A stretch of DNA of 15,792 nucleotides. Origin: an uncultured Ruminococcus sp. Its GTDB lineage: Bacteria > Bacillota_A > Clostridia > Oscillospirales > Acutalibacteraceae. The notes beneath the pieces are model-generated. The model searched no databases. It was not told the origin of the DNA and saw only the letters and a list, made by a program, of their open reading frames with translations. How positions within the stretch are numbered: the first letter of the stretch is position 1; each line of letters opens with the position of its first letter. This document shows positions 1 to 5,460 of the stretch, piece after piece. A program made the position numbers and the translations under genes. The stretch is taken from positions 9,805 through 25,596 of the forward strand of contig CADBXH010000068.1 of NCBI GenBank assembly GCA_902798605.1. The letters are read 5' to 3'.

Positions 1-152
1 AGCTTTTTTATTGCATTTTTAAAGTTTAATTTTTTTTGAGAGACAGAAGAAACTCTGTTTTTTCTGTCTCTCCTATATCCCTTTTCAGTAACAGGGTAGA
101 CTTCCAACTCCAATGATCTCCCCGCGATGGTTTCTTTTTCTCTCAGCTTCAT
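1..152 (-). CDS. Rep-like protein, N-terminal part (runs off left edge)
   Basis: Fifty codons are visible before the window ends. The ATG at 150-152 follows an AAGGAG ribosome binding site at 165-170, with a somewhat long 12-nt gap. The protein opens with MKLREKETIAGRSLE and continues with a basic stretch (GYRRDRKNR) and then KKLNFKNAIKKL. This pattern, a short M-K-x-x-E-T-I-x-A-G-R opening, a basic Ser-rich linker and a K-N-A-x-x-K-L helix, is what I remember from rolling-circle Rep proteins of clostridial integrative elements and filamentous phages. The diagnostic catalytic motifs would lie outside the window, so the call is inferred from a short N-terminus. An 11-bp inverted repeat (38-48 with 62-72) lies inside the coding part. 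The gene points away from the palindromes at 313-625, which lie in its upstream region. Confidence 0.45.
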   Translation of the reverse strand, partial: MKLREKETIAGRSLELEVYPVTEKGYRRDRKNRVSSVSQKKLNFKNAIKK

Positions 153-312
153 GCTAATTTCTTTCTCCTTATAATGGTCGATTTGTTAATACAATAATTC
201 GAGCCCCAAAAGCGGTATGCCCGCAGTTTTTTTGATACTGATTTTTGATGCTATGTTTATTTTATCACAAAAACAGTGCAGCAACCTCTCAAGTTTGCTT
301 TCCAAAATTCCG

Positions 313-330
313 GGGTACCAATTGGTACCC
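313..330. repeat. Palindrome copy 1 (18-bp core only)
   Basis: This is a perfect 18-bp palindrome, GGGTACCAATTGGTACCC. The flanks are not complementary beyond one possible G-T pair (312/331), so this is the shortest of the three copies. Confidence 0.9.
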
Positions 331-410
331 TAAAGGGCAAAAACGCCTATTTTAAGCCATTTTTTGAATTTCTCCCCAAATTTCGCCCTGTTTTTATCGC
401 CTTTAAAACC

Positions 411-445
411 TTTAAAATAAAAAACCGCTGAGAATATTTCTCAGC
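411..445 (-). terminator. Rho-independent terminator of the unknown gene at 634-1335
   Basis: The stem is GCTGAGAA (427-434) with TTCTCAGC (438-445) and a 3-nt loop. Read on the minus strand it is followed by GG and a T-rich tract (TTTTTTATTTT, 411-424). It lies about 190 bp past the stop codon of the minus-strand gene at 634 and before the Rep-like gene, so it probably separates the two transcripts. Confidence 0.7.
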
Positions 446-456
446 AGCAAAAAAAC

Positions 457-488
457 AGTTTCAGGGTACCAATTGGTACCCTGAAACT
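457..488. repeat. Palindrome copy 2 (32 bp)
   Basis: The 18-bp core at 464-481 is identical to copy 1, and the arms extend the perfect palindrome by seven bases on each side (AGTTTCA and its complement). It is centred about 151 bp from copy 1. Confidence 0.9.
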
Positions 489-583
489 CAAAAACAATAT
501 ACATTATTAGAATTTGCACATATCATTTTCTCCCCTTTACGAGTATCAAAACCTCGTCTTTAGGGTATAAAAATATAGCTTGA

Positions 584-625
584 AATCTCTCTTCAGGGTA
601 CCAATTGGTACCCTGAAGAGAGATT
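584..625. repeat. Palindrome copy 3 (42 bp, perfect)
   Basis: The 18-bp core at 596-613 is identical to the other copies, and twelve-base arms make a perfect 42-bp palindrome. The first four arm bases outward (TTCA) match copy 2 and the outer arm differs (AATCTCTC), yet both halves remain exactly complementary. It starts 8 bases beyond the stop codon of the unknown gene. No T-run follows on either strand, so it is not a canonical terminator. Confidence 0.9.
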
Positions 626-633
626 ATCTACAA

Positions 634-1335
634 TCATACGCAATGAATCCACTCGGCATATTCAGCAAGATACGGCGAATCATACGGAGTTCCATAATCA
701 TGTTCATATTCCCAGATTTCAAAAACAGGATCCACACCAAAAGTTGAGAATAATGCTGTTTCTCTGACAATCAGCTGATATGTTTCGGATCGTAAAAAAA
801 TTGTCTTAGCGACTTTTATTGATGAATGCATATGCAACGCGATTCGAAGAGGAATAACCTCTGTGTAATACCGAATAGTTGCTTGATTCTCTCTTTTTTG
901 TACCAACTCGGCCTTTCTTTCTGCTTCTTTCTCTTGTTTGACTTTGCTTATATATTCATTCATATCGTCAAGGACAACGATAAATAAAATATCATTTGGA
1001 GTTATAGCCTCCCAAGATTCCTTTGCAAACCCATCCCCGGTAAACGCTTGATCAAAGGTGATTTTAACAGAAGGTTTCTCTCTGTCGTCAGCATTCACAA
1101 GAGGAATCAACTCAGATAAATCAGGTATTCCTCTTTCGCGCAAATGAATCTGTGCATATGAGCTGATTTTGCAAGTATTAAATAACCTGTCCGCCGTTGG
1201 GGTTGCAAATAAAAAGCACTGATTATCTGGTGGATTAAGGATCTGACCTTCCTTTGAAAGAATGAACAGACGTCCATAATCTTCCAATTCAAGTAATTCT
1301 AAGTCAATTGATTTGATATAGCTTTCCAGCGTCAT
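634..1335 (-). CDS. Unrecognised 233-aa protein with central coiled coil
   Basis: I do not recognise the family. The ATG at 1333-1335 is chosen over an in-frame start 17 codons upstream because AAAGGAGAG lies 7-9 bases before it. The protein is soluble, with no signal peptide or membrane segment. Residues 1-120 are mixed alpha/beta-like (for example YGRLFILSKEGQ and NDILFIVVLD). Residues about 125-151 are strongly charged (KVKQEKEAERKAELVQKREN) and should form a helix or coiled coil. The C-terminus is aromatic and acidic (FEIWEYEHDYG, then YAEWIHCV). The gene is monocistronic: it has its own strong promoter at 1469-1497, a 127-nt leader containing a terminator-like hairpin, and a 42-bp palindrome just after the stop. 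This arrangement suggests a regulated accessory gene, such as defence or mobile-element cargo, but function is unknown. Confidence 0.75.
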   Translation of the reverse strand: MTLESYIKSIDLELLELEDYGRLFILSKEGQILNPPDNQCFLFATPTADRLFNTCKISSYAQIHLRERGIPDLSELIPLVNADDREKPSVKITFDQAFTGDGFAKESWEAITPNDILFIVVLDDMNEYISKVKQEKEAERKAELVQKRENQATIRYYTEVIPLRIALHMHSSIKVAKTIFLRSETYQLIVRETALFSTFGVDPVFEIWEYEHDYGTPYDSPYLAEYAEWIHCV

Positions 1336-1361
1336 TTTTATTCTCTCCTTTATGAAATGTA

Positions 1362-1429
1362 TTATAAAATAAAAAAGAGAAACCATATAGACACACCGAA
1401 CCCGTGGGTATGCTCCAAATGATTTCTCT
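1362..1429 (-). promoter_or_regulatory. Terminator-like hairpin in the leader (possible attenuator)
   Basis: On the minus strand AGAGAAATCAT (1419-1429) pairs with ATGGTTTCTCT (1376-1386), 11 bp including G-T pairs, and is followed at once by TTTTTTATTTT. Inside the 32-nt loop a second stem, CATACC with GGTGTG, can form. The element lies within the 5' leader between the promoter (1469-1497) and the ribosome binding site (about 1343-1350), so termination here would prevent expression of the unknown gene. I do not recognise a known riboswitch class. Confidence 0.6.
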
Positions 1430-1468
1430 AATTAACAATAAAAAAATGAAATAATATCTTACAATATA

Positions 1469-1497
1469 ATTATACCATTTTTATTGTCTTAAGTCAA
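1469..1497 (-). promoter_or_regulatory. Sigma-A-type promoter of the unknown gene
   Basis: On the minus strand: -35 TTGACT (1492-1497), 17-bp spacer, -10 TATAAT (1469-1474). Transcription would start near 1462, giving a leader of about 127 nt. Confidence 0.75.
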
Positions 1498-1552
1498 CAA
1501 ACAACGGAAAAATGATTTAATAAATACATAACGAAACACGCGATAATTTAAT

Positions 1553-1737
1553 AAAAGGTATATGATATTTGACAATCAATCACATTTGCTTAAGATGCTT
1601 TTATGTTAATATCATTTTGCTGTAATTGTGCAAAGTGTTACTTTATCCTTTTTTAAACGTCCTCGCGTTATGCATGTTGGTGGTGAACTCGGTTCACCAA
1701 AAATAAAAAAACCGTTTCGTTATATCATATACCTTTT
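1553..1737. repeat. 16-bp inverted repeats bounding a 185-bp segment
   Basis: AAAAGGTATATGATAT at 1553-1568 recurs as its exact reverse complement at 1722-1737. A partial copy (AAGGTATATGAT) occurs again near 2027-2038. A second, 9-bp pair (TAACGAAAC at 1529-1537 and GTTTCGTTA at 1714-1722) is interleaved with the first. No open frame lies between. The segment could be a MITE-like relic, but I see no clear target-site duplication. Confidence 0.6.
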
Positions 1738-1778
1738 CAGTAGTAATACTGTTTAGATTTTTTATAGCACACTTCCGT

Positions 1779-1877
1779 CTATTTTCTTTTCGCTTCTCCG
1801 CCTATCTCCTTCGTAATGCGCGTTACCCTCATATACGTTTCGTAACGCTCGTCAGAGTCAATGCTATTGCACGTCAT
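1779..1877 (-). pseudogene. Possible 32-codon coding remnant
   Basis: A minus-strand frame begins MTCNSIDSDERYETYMRV and ends TRITKEIGGEAKRK before a TAG. The composition is protein-like and the patch is richer in GC than its surroundings. There is no ribosome binding site, and the frame extends only a few codons upstream (MPF). It may be the end of a lost mobile-element gene. I do not recognise the parent protein. Confidence 0.25.
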
Positions 1878-1903
1878 AAATGGCATATTATAAGAATTTT
1901 GCA

Positions 1904-1943
1904 AGTATCAATCCGTCCCCCTATTGAGTATCAATCCGTCCCC
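1904..1943. repeat. 17-bp tandem direct repeat
   Basis: AGTATCAATCCGTCCCC occurs at 1904-1920 and again at 1927-1943, a 23-bp period. Read on the minus strand it begins GGGGACGG, a sequence I recall from the flanks of IS200-like/RAYT transposase genes in Firmicutes. No such gene is visible here. Confidence 0.7.
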
Positions 1944-1956
1944 TTTATAGCCAAAC

Positions 1957-2097
1957 AATGTAATACCTAATTGTCAAAAAGCAGCAAAATTAATGTAATA
2001 CCAAATTCAAAAATTAACTATTAAGTAAGGTATATGATTTTTTCTTTTGCAAAATCCTGATAAACAGTGGATTTTATCTTGAATAAAATGTAATACC
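1957..2097. repeat. Three copies of AATGTAATACC
   Basis: Exact copies lie at 1957-1967, 1992-2002 and 2087-2097, all in the same orientation and spaced 35 and 95 bp apart. Their role is unknown. They could be protein-binding iterons or leftovers of a tandem repeat. Confidence 0.55.
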
Positions 2098-2246
2098 TTC
2101 TCACTTGGGATGGAGAACATATAAAAAATTTTTAATGAATTTTGGGTCCAGAACCATTAAAGATTTTTTGAAGAAATAAGTTGGGATTTAATCAAAAAAT
2201 AATATAGAAGAAGGCTGATAGTTTACTAGAGAGGACATTGGTAATT

Positions 2247-2297
2247 ATGTCAATAACAAAAAGCAGACACATTTCAAAAGAAAAATACAATAAATAG
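2247..2297 (+). pseudogene. Broken short frame, possible transposase N-terminus
   Basis: An AGAGAGGA ribosome binding site (about 2228-2235) precedes ATG at 2247 and sixteen codons (MSITKSRHISKEKYNK) before a stop. A different frame continues with IAENSILHKR and, after another stop, RSIAKEI. The basic opening followed by an S-I-A-K-E-I helix resembles the N-terminal helix-turn-helix of IS30-type transposases, with frames broken by indels. This is a weak resemblance only. Confidence 0.2.
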
Positions 2298-2302
2298 CTG
2301 AG

Positions 2303-2343
2303 AATTCAATATTGCATAAGCGATGCGGATCATATATTGAATT
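2303..2343. repeat. Imperfect 41-bp hairpin
   Basis: AATTCAATAT (2303-2312) pairs with ATATTGAATT (2334-2343). Inside it GCAT (2314-2317) pairs with ATGC (2323-2326). Such imperfect hairpins occur at the ends of IS200/IS605-type elements, but they also arise by chance in AT-rich DNA. Confidence 0.4.
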
Positions 2344-2544
2344 AATAAATGATAAATTATTGAATAACTAACGAAGCATCGCAAAAGAAATTCTCGTTAG
2401 TATTTTCAAATCTTTTCGTTGCCTATGGATATGATTGCAACATAATGATTTCTATAACCACACCTTCTAAAAGAGATTTTTGCAACTATTTACACTTTTC
2501 TATTCCAAGAACAAAAAGGCTTTTGCAGTAGATTCCAAAACAGG

Positions 2545-2577
2545 AAAAACCGAGCAACCCAAAAATGGGTTACCCGG
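2545..2577 (-). terminator. Rho-independent terminator of the fic gene
   Basis: On the minus strand an 11-bp stem with two G-T pairs (2567-2577 with 2550-2560, loop ATTTTT) is followed directly by TTTTT (2545-2549). It begins about 106 bases after the fic stop codon. Confidence 0.7.
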
Positions 2578-2683
2578 TCAATGTTTTATAATTCAATTAA
2601 TTCTATTTATGATCAAGAAATGATACAATTCACGCAAAGACAATCCGATAAGATAACAATTATTAGAAATATTTCGGGTTTCT

Positions 2684-3826
2684 TTATGTTCCATCACGAA
2701 GAATATCTAAATACTCTTTATAGGAGAAAGTGCGATTTCGACTGGCTGAATCTGTCTGTATCAGAATTCCTGCATCAATTAATCTTTTAACTTGTGTTGC
2801 AATAGTGTTATAAGCAACTCCAAGTGCCTGCGATGTTTTTCTGATATCAATAATCGGATTAGTTTCAATATAGTTGAACATCAAAAGAGTGTTCTTAACC
2901 CTTCCCCCCATGCTGTTTATTATCGTTAGATTCTTTTTATGAAGTTCGTCCAGCTTATCAATGGTGAGAATTCCGTCCTCAGCACATTCTTTGATCGCCT
3001 GCAAAAAAAATCTAACCCACTGCTCATAATTACCTTTGGTGCGAACCTCTGACATCCGGTCATAATATTCCACTCGGTTTTTCTTGAGAAAGTATGAAAT
3101 ATACAGTGCAGGAGCAGATAAAGCTCCTTTTTCAATTAGATACAACGTTATCAACAGACGTCCGATACGTCCATTGCCGTCTAGGAACGGATGTATAGTT
3201 TCAAACTGATAATGTATAAGCGCAGCTTGAATCAAAACATCATATGTGTCATTTCCATTTATATACTTTTCAAGCTTAGAAATCGCATTATCCATATCCT
3301 CCGGACACGGAGGGATATATCTTGCATTTTTAATTGTACTGCCTTGCCCGCCAATCCAGTTTTGAGAAGTGCGGAATTCTCCGGGATTTTTTTCCTGTCC
3401 GCGAACATTTTCCATCAAAACAGCGTGTGTTTCTCTCAACAGCCGATTACACAATGGAAGCGTTTTTAATCTATCAACTGCATATACCGTTGCCTTGATG
3501 TAATTAACAACATCGGCAACATCCCTGTTTGTATTTGTATCAAGCAAAGGATCAAACACATCCTCCAAGGTCGCCTGTGTACCCTCAATCTGAGAAGACA
3601 TCAGCGCTTCCTTGCGAACATACATCGACACAAACAGATTTATATTCGGAATCCGTTTTGCAACACCGTCTAACTCGGCAAGTTTTCTGCTTGATTCTAT
3701 CAAAAGATCTAACAAATCTGAATCTATTTCCAGCTCCGGTTTTGGAGGTAACGGATTAGGAGCGAATGACTTATACGCCATATCTCCGGACAAATTGTTC
3801 CTGTATGTTCCGGCTCGATTGCTCAT
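2684..3826 (-). CDS. fic: Fic-domain protein adenylyltransferase, class II, with C-terminal winged helix
   Basis: Fic enzymes transfer AMP from ATP to hydroxyl side chains of target proteins. The active-site loop HPFLDGNGRIGR (residues 212-223) matches HxFx(D/E)GNGRxxR exactly, with catalytic His212, Asp216 for metal and Arg223 for phosphates. The autoinhibitory motif (S/T)xxxE(G/N) is present N-terminal to it as SSQIEG (77-82, Glu81), which defines class II and means the protein can hold itself inactive without a separate antitoxin. An N-terminal Fic_N-like region occupies about 1-90. Residues about 305-375 look like a winged helix-turn-helix (IDIRKTSQALGVAYNTIATQVKRL), suggesting DNA binding. 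The 380-aa length is usual. AGGTG lies 7 bases before the ATG. The gene is monocistronic with its own promoter (3859-3887) and terminator. The cellular target is unknown. Confidence 0.93.
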   Translation of the reverse strand: MSNRAGTYRNNLSGDMAYKSFAPNPLPPKPELEIDSDLLDLLIESSRKLAELDGVAKRIPNINLFVSMYVRKEALMSSQIEGTQATLEDVFDPLLDTNTNRDVADVVNYIKATVYAVDRLKTLPLCNRLLRETHAVLMENVRGQEKNPGEFRTSQNWIGGQGSTIKNARYIPPCPEDMDNAISKLEKYINGNDTYDVLIQAALIHYQFETIHPFLDGNGRIGRLLITLYLIEKGALSAPALYISYFLKKNRVEYYDRMSEVRTKGNYEQWVRFFLQAIKECAEDGILTIDKLDELHKKNLTIINSMGGRVKNTLLMFNYIETNPIIDIRKTSQALGVAYNTIATQVKRLIDAGILIQTDSASRNRTFSYKEYLDILRDGT

Positions 3827-3858
3827 TTATTTCACCTCAAACTTGAAATATCAATACT

Positions 3859-3887
3859 ATTATAACATCGTTATTTCAGAAAGTCAA
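3859..3887 (-). promoter_or_regulatory. Promoter of the fic gene
   Basis: On the minus strand: -35 TTGACT (3882-3887), 17-bp spacer, -10 TATAAT (3859-3864). A small palindrome CAACGTTG (3903-3910) lies just upstream and could bind a regulator, possibly the protein's own winged helix. Confidence 0.75.
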
Positions 3888-3928
3888 TGTTTTTTGAAAC
3901 AACAACGTTGCTTATGTTTCTTAATTTC

Positions 3929-3972
3929 AAAAATATTTCCCAAAATCAATATTTTTTTGATTTTGGGAAATA
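3929..3972 (-). terminator. Terminator of the Bro-N gene
   Basis: A perfect 15-bp stem (3934-3948 with 3958-3972, 9-nt loop) is followed on the minus strand by TTTTT. It is 65 bases past the stop codon of the gene at 4037. The plus strand also has a T-rich stretch after the stem, so it may act in both directions. Confidence 0.7.
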
Positions 3973-4036
3973 GAGTTTTCTTTTTCTGTTTTATCTTATG
4001 CCGGTCATTGGTTATTATTTTATTTAAAAACGTGTA

Positions 4037-4915
4037 TTATTCTTTAGTTTGATCACCACTATCCGAATAATCGTTTTCTATTACATCGGAAATGAGGTTT
4101 GAGAAATCTGCGGCGTTTTTTGAGGTTATGACCGGTCTGCCGGTTCTTTTCTCAATGTCTTTACGCGCGTTTCCGGCGACCTCTCCGCCTTCTCTTGCTA
4201 TATTTTTATTCTCTGCAAAGGTCTGCGGATCCTGCTCTTTAGATATTTCCGTTGTAGTCGCTTCCGCCAACATATTAAGCACAAGCTCGAGCGTACTCAT
4301 ATTATCGCGCAGATTCTCTTTTTTAAGACCTTTGAGGTTTTTATATTGACGAGTCGTCATACCCGACCAAGCCTTTGTTATCTCATCGGTCAGGATGGCG
4401 TATTCTATGCCCTTTTTAACTCCGTGAGTATCCCATTCATCGGTAAGCTCTTTTCTTACCTGGATCGCCTGCAGCCTTTGGTTTATCCATTCTCGGCTGT
4501 AGCCCTTTTTGAGATATGTTTCAAGCGCCCTTTCGATAGTCAGTTCGGGATCTATTGTTTCTTCAATTCTGTCTCTGCCTACTTCCGCCAACCACATTTT
4601 GAATGGTTCGGCTTTCGGCGAAGGGATCGACTGAATAATACGGAGCAACTGTTCGGTGTTGGCAACGTCTGTTTTATATGATTTACCATCCTTAGGTGAG
4701 GGCATTTTCAGTTGGTGACAATTTGACACCAACTGGCTTCCTTCATCTTTCAGACGCTGTTTTAGTTTGTTCCAATATTTTCGAGCCTTATCAAAATCTG
4801 GCTGATCTGTCAACACCTGAACGACATCAACTATTGAAAAATACCACTCCTCCTCTGTTTCGTTCCATGCTGTACGGATCTTTCTATCTTCAAATAACTG
4901 GATATTGTCATCCAT
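4037..4915 (-). CDS. Bro-N domain, DinD-like / phage antirepressor-type protein
   Basis: Residues about 1-110 form a Bro-N domain: the opening IQLFEDRKIRTAWNE, then EEWYFSIVDVVQVLTD, YWNKLKQRLKDEGSQ and the signature TEQLLRIIQSIPSPKAEPFKMWLA. The remainder matches what I recall of DNA-damage-inducible protein D and related prophage antirepressors (RALETYLKKGYSREWINQRLQ, RKELTDEWDTHGV, EYAILTDEITKAWSGMT, then EGGEVAGNARKDIEKRTG). The 292-aa length fits that family. I chose ATG 4913-4915 over the in-frame TTG eight codons upstream because GGCGGTG lies at ribosome-binding distance. The biochemical role of this family is poorly known: Bro-N binds DNA, and E. coli dinD is LexA-controlled. I see no clear LexA box upstream. 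The gene probably belongs to the mobile island shared with fic and tnpV. Confidence 0.85.
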   Translation of the reverse strand: MDDNIQLFEDRKIRTAWNETEEEWYFSIVDVVQVLTDQPDFDKARKYWNKLKQRLKDEGSQLVSNCHQLKMPSPKDGKSYKTDVANTEQLLRIIQSIPSPKAEPFKMWLAEVGRDRIEETIDPELTIERALETYLKKGYSREWINQRLQAIQVRKELTDEWDTHGVKKGIEYAILTDEITKAWSGMTTRQYKNLKGLKKENLRDNMSTLELVLNMLAEATTTEISKEQDPQTFAENKNIAREGGEVAGNARKDIEKRTGRPVITSKNAADFSNLISDVIENDYSDSGDQTKE

Positions 4916-5061
4916 CTCATTCACCGCCCTGTCTTTCAATTTACGAGGTTCGTCTCAAATTGCTTTTAATACTATAATAATATCAAACATTCAAGTGAAA
5001 GTCCATTGTTTTTCATTAAAAAAGATTGCTCTAAAGCATAAAACAAAAGAAATCTAATTAC

Positions 5062-5388
5062 TTAATTATTCATCTCATCCGACAAAATAACCGTTTGAAA
5101 AACGACCTCACTCGCCTGCTTTTCTGCGGCGGTCATTCTTTTTTGCCATAGGGTCGGATTGGATTTTTTGAGCGAGGGCGTGATTCTCTTTTTCGCTTTC
5201 AGCTCAGTCAACGTTTTCTCGTAGAGGTGCTCCGCGCGGATGTCGATTTTGCTTATGTAGTCGTGGAGCTCGCGGGCAGCGAGAAGCGAGTAATACTTCT
5301 CCCTGTCCCGCTCGATAAGTCGCTTTCGGTAAAGCCTGCCCCATTTCCCGTATACCGCCTCCAATACCGCTTCTTTTGATTCAAACAT
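5062..5388 (-). CDS. TnpV-like transposon-encoded protein
   Basis: The 108-aa protein has the layout I recall for TnpV of clostridial mobilisable transposons: GKWGRLYRKRLIERDREKYY near the N-terminus, a helix AARELHDYISKIDIRAEHLYE, then TPSLKKSNPTLWQKRMTAAE and a hydrophobic end VVFQTVIL. TnpV is a small, helical, highly charged protein of unknown biochemical function found in Tn4451-like and related elements. The usual short N-terminal segment before G-x-W-G is shorter or divergent here. The start is well supported by AAAGGAGCT 7 bases upstream. It lies directly downstream, on the same strand, of the point where spoVAD breaks off, so its cassette probably truncated that gene. No recombinase gene is next to it, so the element is not complete in this window. 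Confidence 0.7.
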   Translation of the reverse strand: MFESKEAVLEAVYGKWGRLYRKRLIERDREKYYSLLAARELHDYISKIDIRAEHLYEKTLTELKAKKRITPSLKKSNPTLWQKRMTAAEKQASEVVFQTVILSDEMNN

Positions 5389-5433
5389 TCTATCAGCTCC
5401 TTTGATGCGTATTTGTGAAAATGCAGATGCCTG

Positions 5434-5460
5434 CCATAGGGTATTTTCCTTGCCCTATGG
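5434..5460. repeat. CCATAGGG / CCCTATGG inverted repeat at the spoVAD break
   Basis: An 8-bp perfect inverted repeat (5434-5441 and 5453-5460, 11-nt loop) contains the stop codon of the truncated spoVAD. One arm is part of an 11-bp sequence, TGCCATAGGGT (5432-5442), that recurs in the same orientation inside tnpV at 5144-5154. It could be a terminal or recombination site of the TnpV cassette. Confidence 0.55.

Larger units (their letters stand above)
153..633. other. Gene-free region upstream of the Rep-like gene
   Basis: No supported coding region is seen in these 481 bases. They hold three copies of an 18-bp palindrome (listed separately), a minus-strand terminator at 411-445, and AT-rich DNA between 153 and 312. 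The position, upstream of a possible replication initiator, makes an origin or partition-type site conceivable, but nothing seen here proves it. Confidence 0.6.
1498..2544. other. Repeat-rich region without an intact gene
   Basis: About 1 kb of AT-rich DNA lies between the promoter of the unknown gene and the fic terminator. It holds interleaved inverted repeats (1529-1737), a hairpin at 1681-1699 (TGGTGAAC with GTTCACCA), a possible coding remnant at 1779-1877, a 17-bp direct repeat (1904-1943), three copies of an 11-mer (1957-2097), a short broken frame at 2247-2297 and an imperfect hairpin at 2303-2343. It reads as an accumulation of decayed mobile DNA. Confidence 0.55.

Noticed and set aside
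38..72. 11-bp inverted repeat as a terminator
   Set aside because: On the strand of the gene it is followed by an A-run, not T, and it lies inside the coding part of the Rep-like gene.
212..231. GCGG/CCGC mini-hairpin followed by a T-run on the plus strand
   Set aside because: The stem is only 4 bp and no plus-strand gene precedes it.
584..625. 42-bp palindrome as terminator of the unknown gene
   Set aside because: No T-tract follows on either strand, and the same core recurs twice further away. A proper terminator sits at 411-445.
1342..1470. Type III toxin-antitoxin (ToxIN-like) locus
   Set aside because: A terminator between promoter and gene fits, but there are no tandem RNA repeats and the protein does not resemble ToxN, TenpN or CptN.
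1681..1699. TGGTGAAC/GTTCACCA hairpin as a terminator
   Set aside because: It is followed by an A-rich run on the plus strand and preceded by T on the minus strand, so it fits neither direction.
3612..4052. Plus-strand 146-codon frame across the fic 5' end
   Set aside because: It is antisense to fic and its promoter, and its second half is low-complexity hydrophobic sequence from AT-rich spacer.
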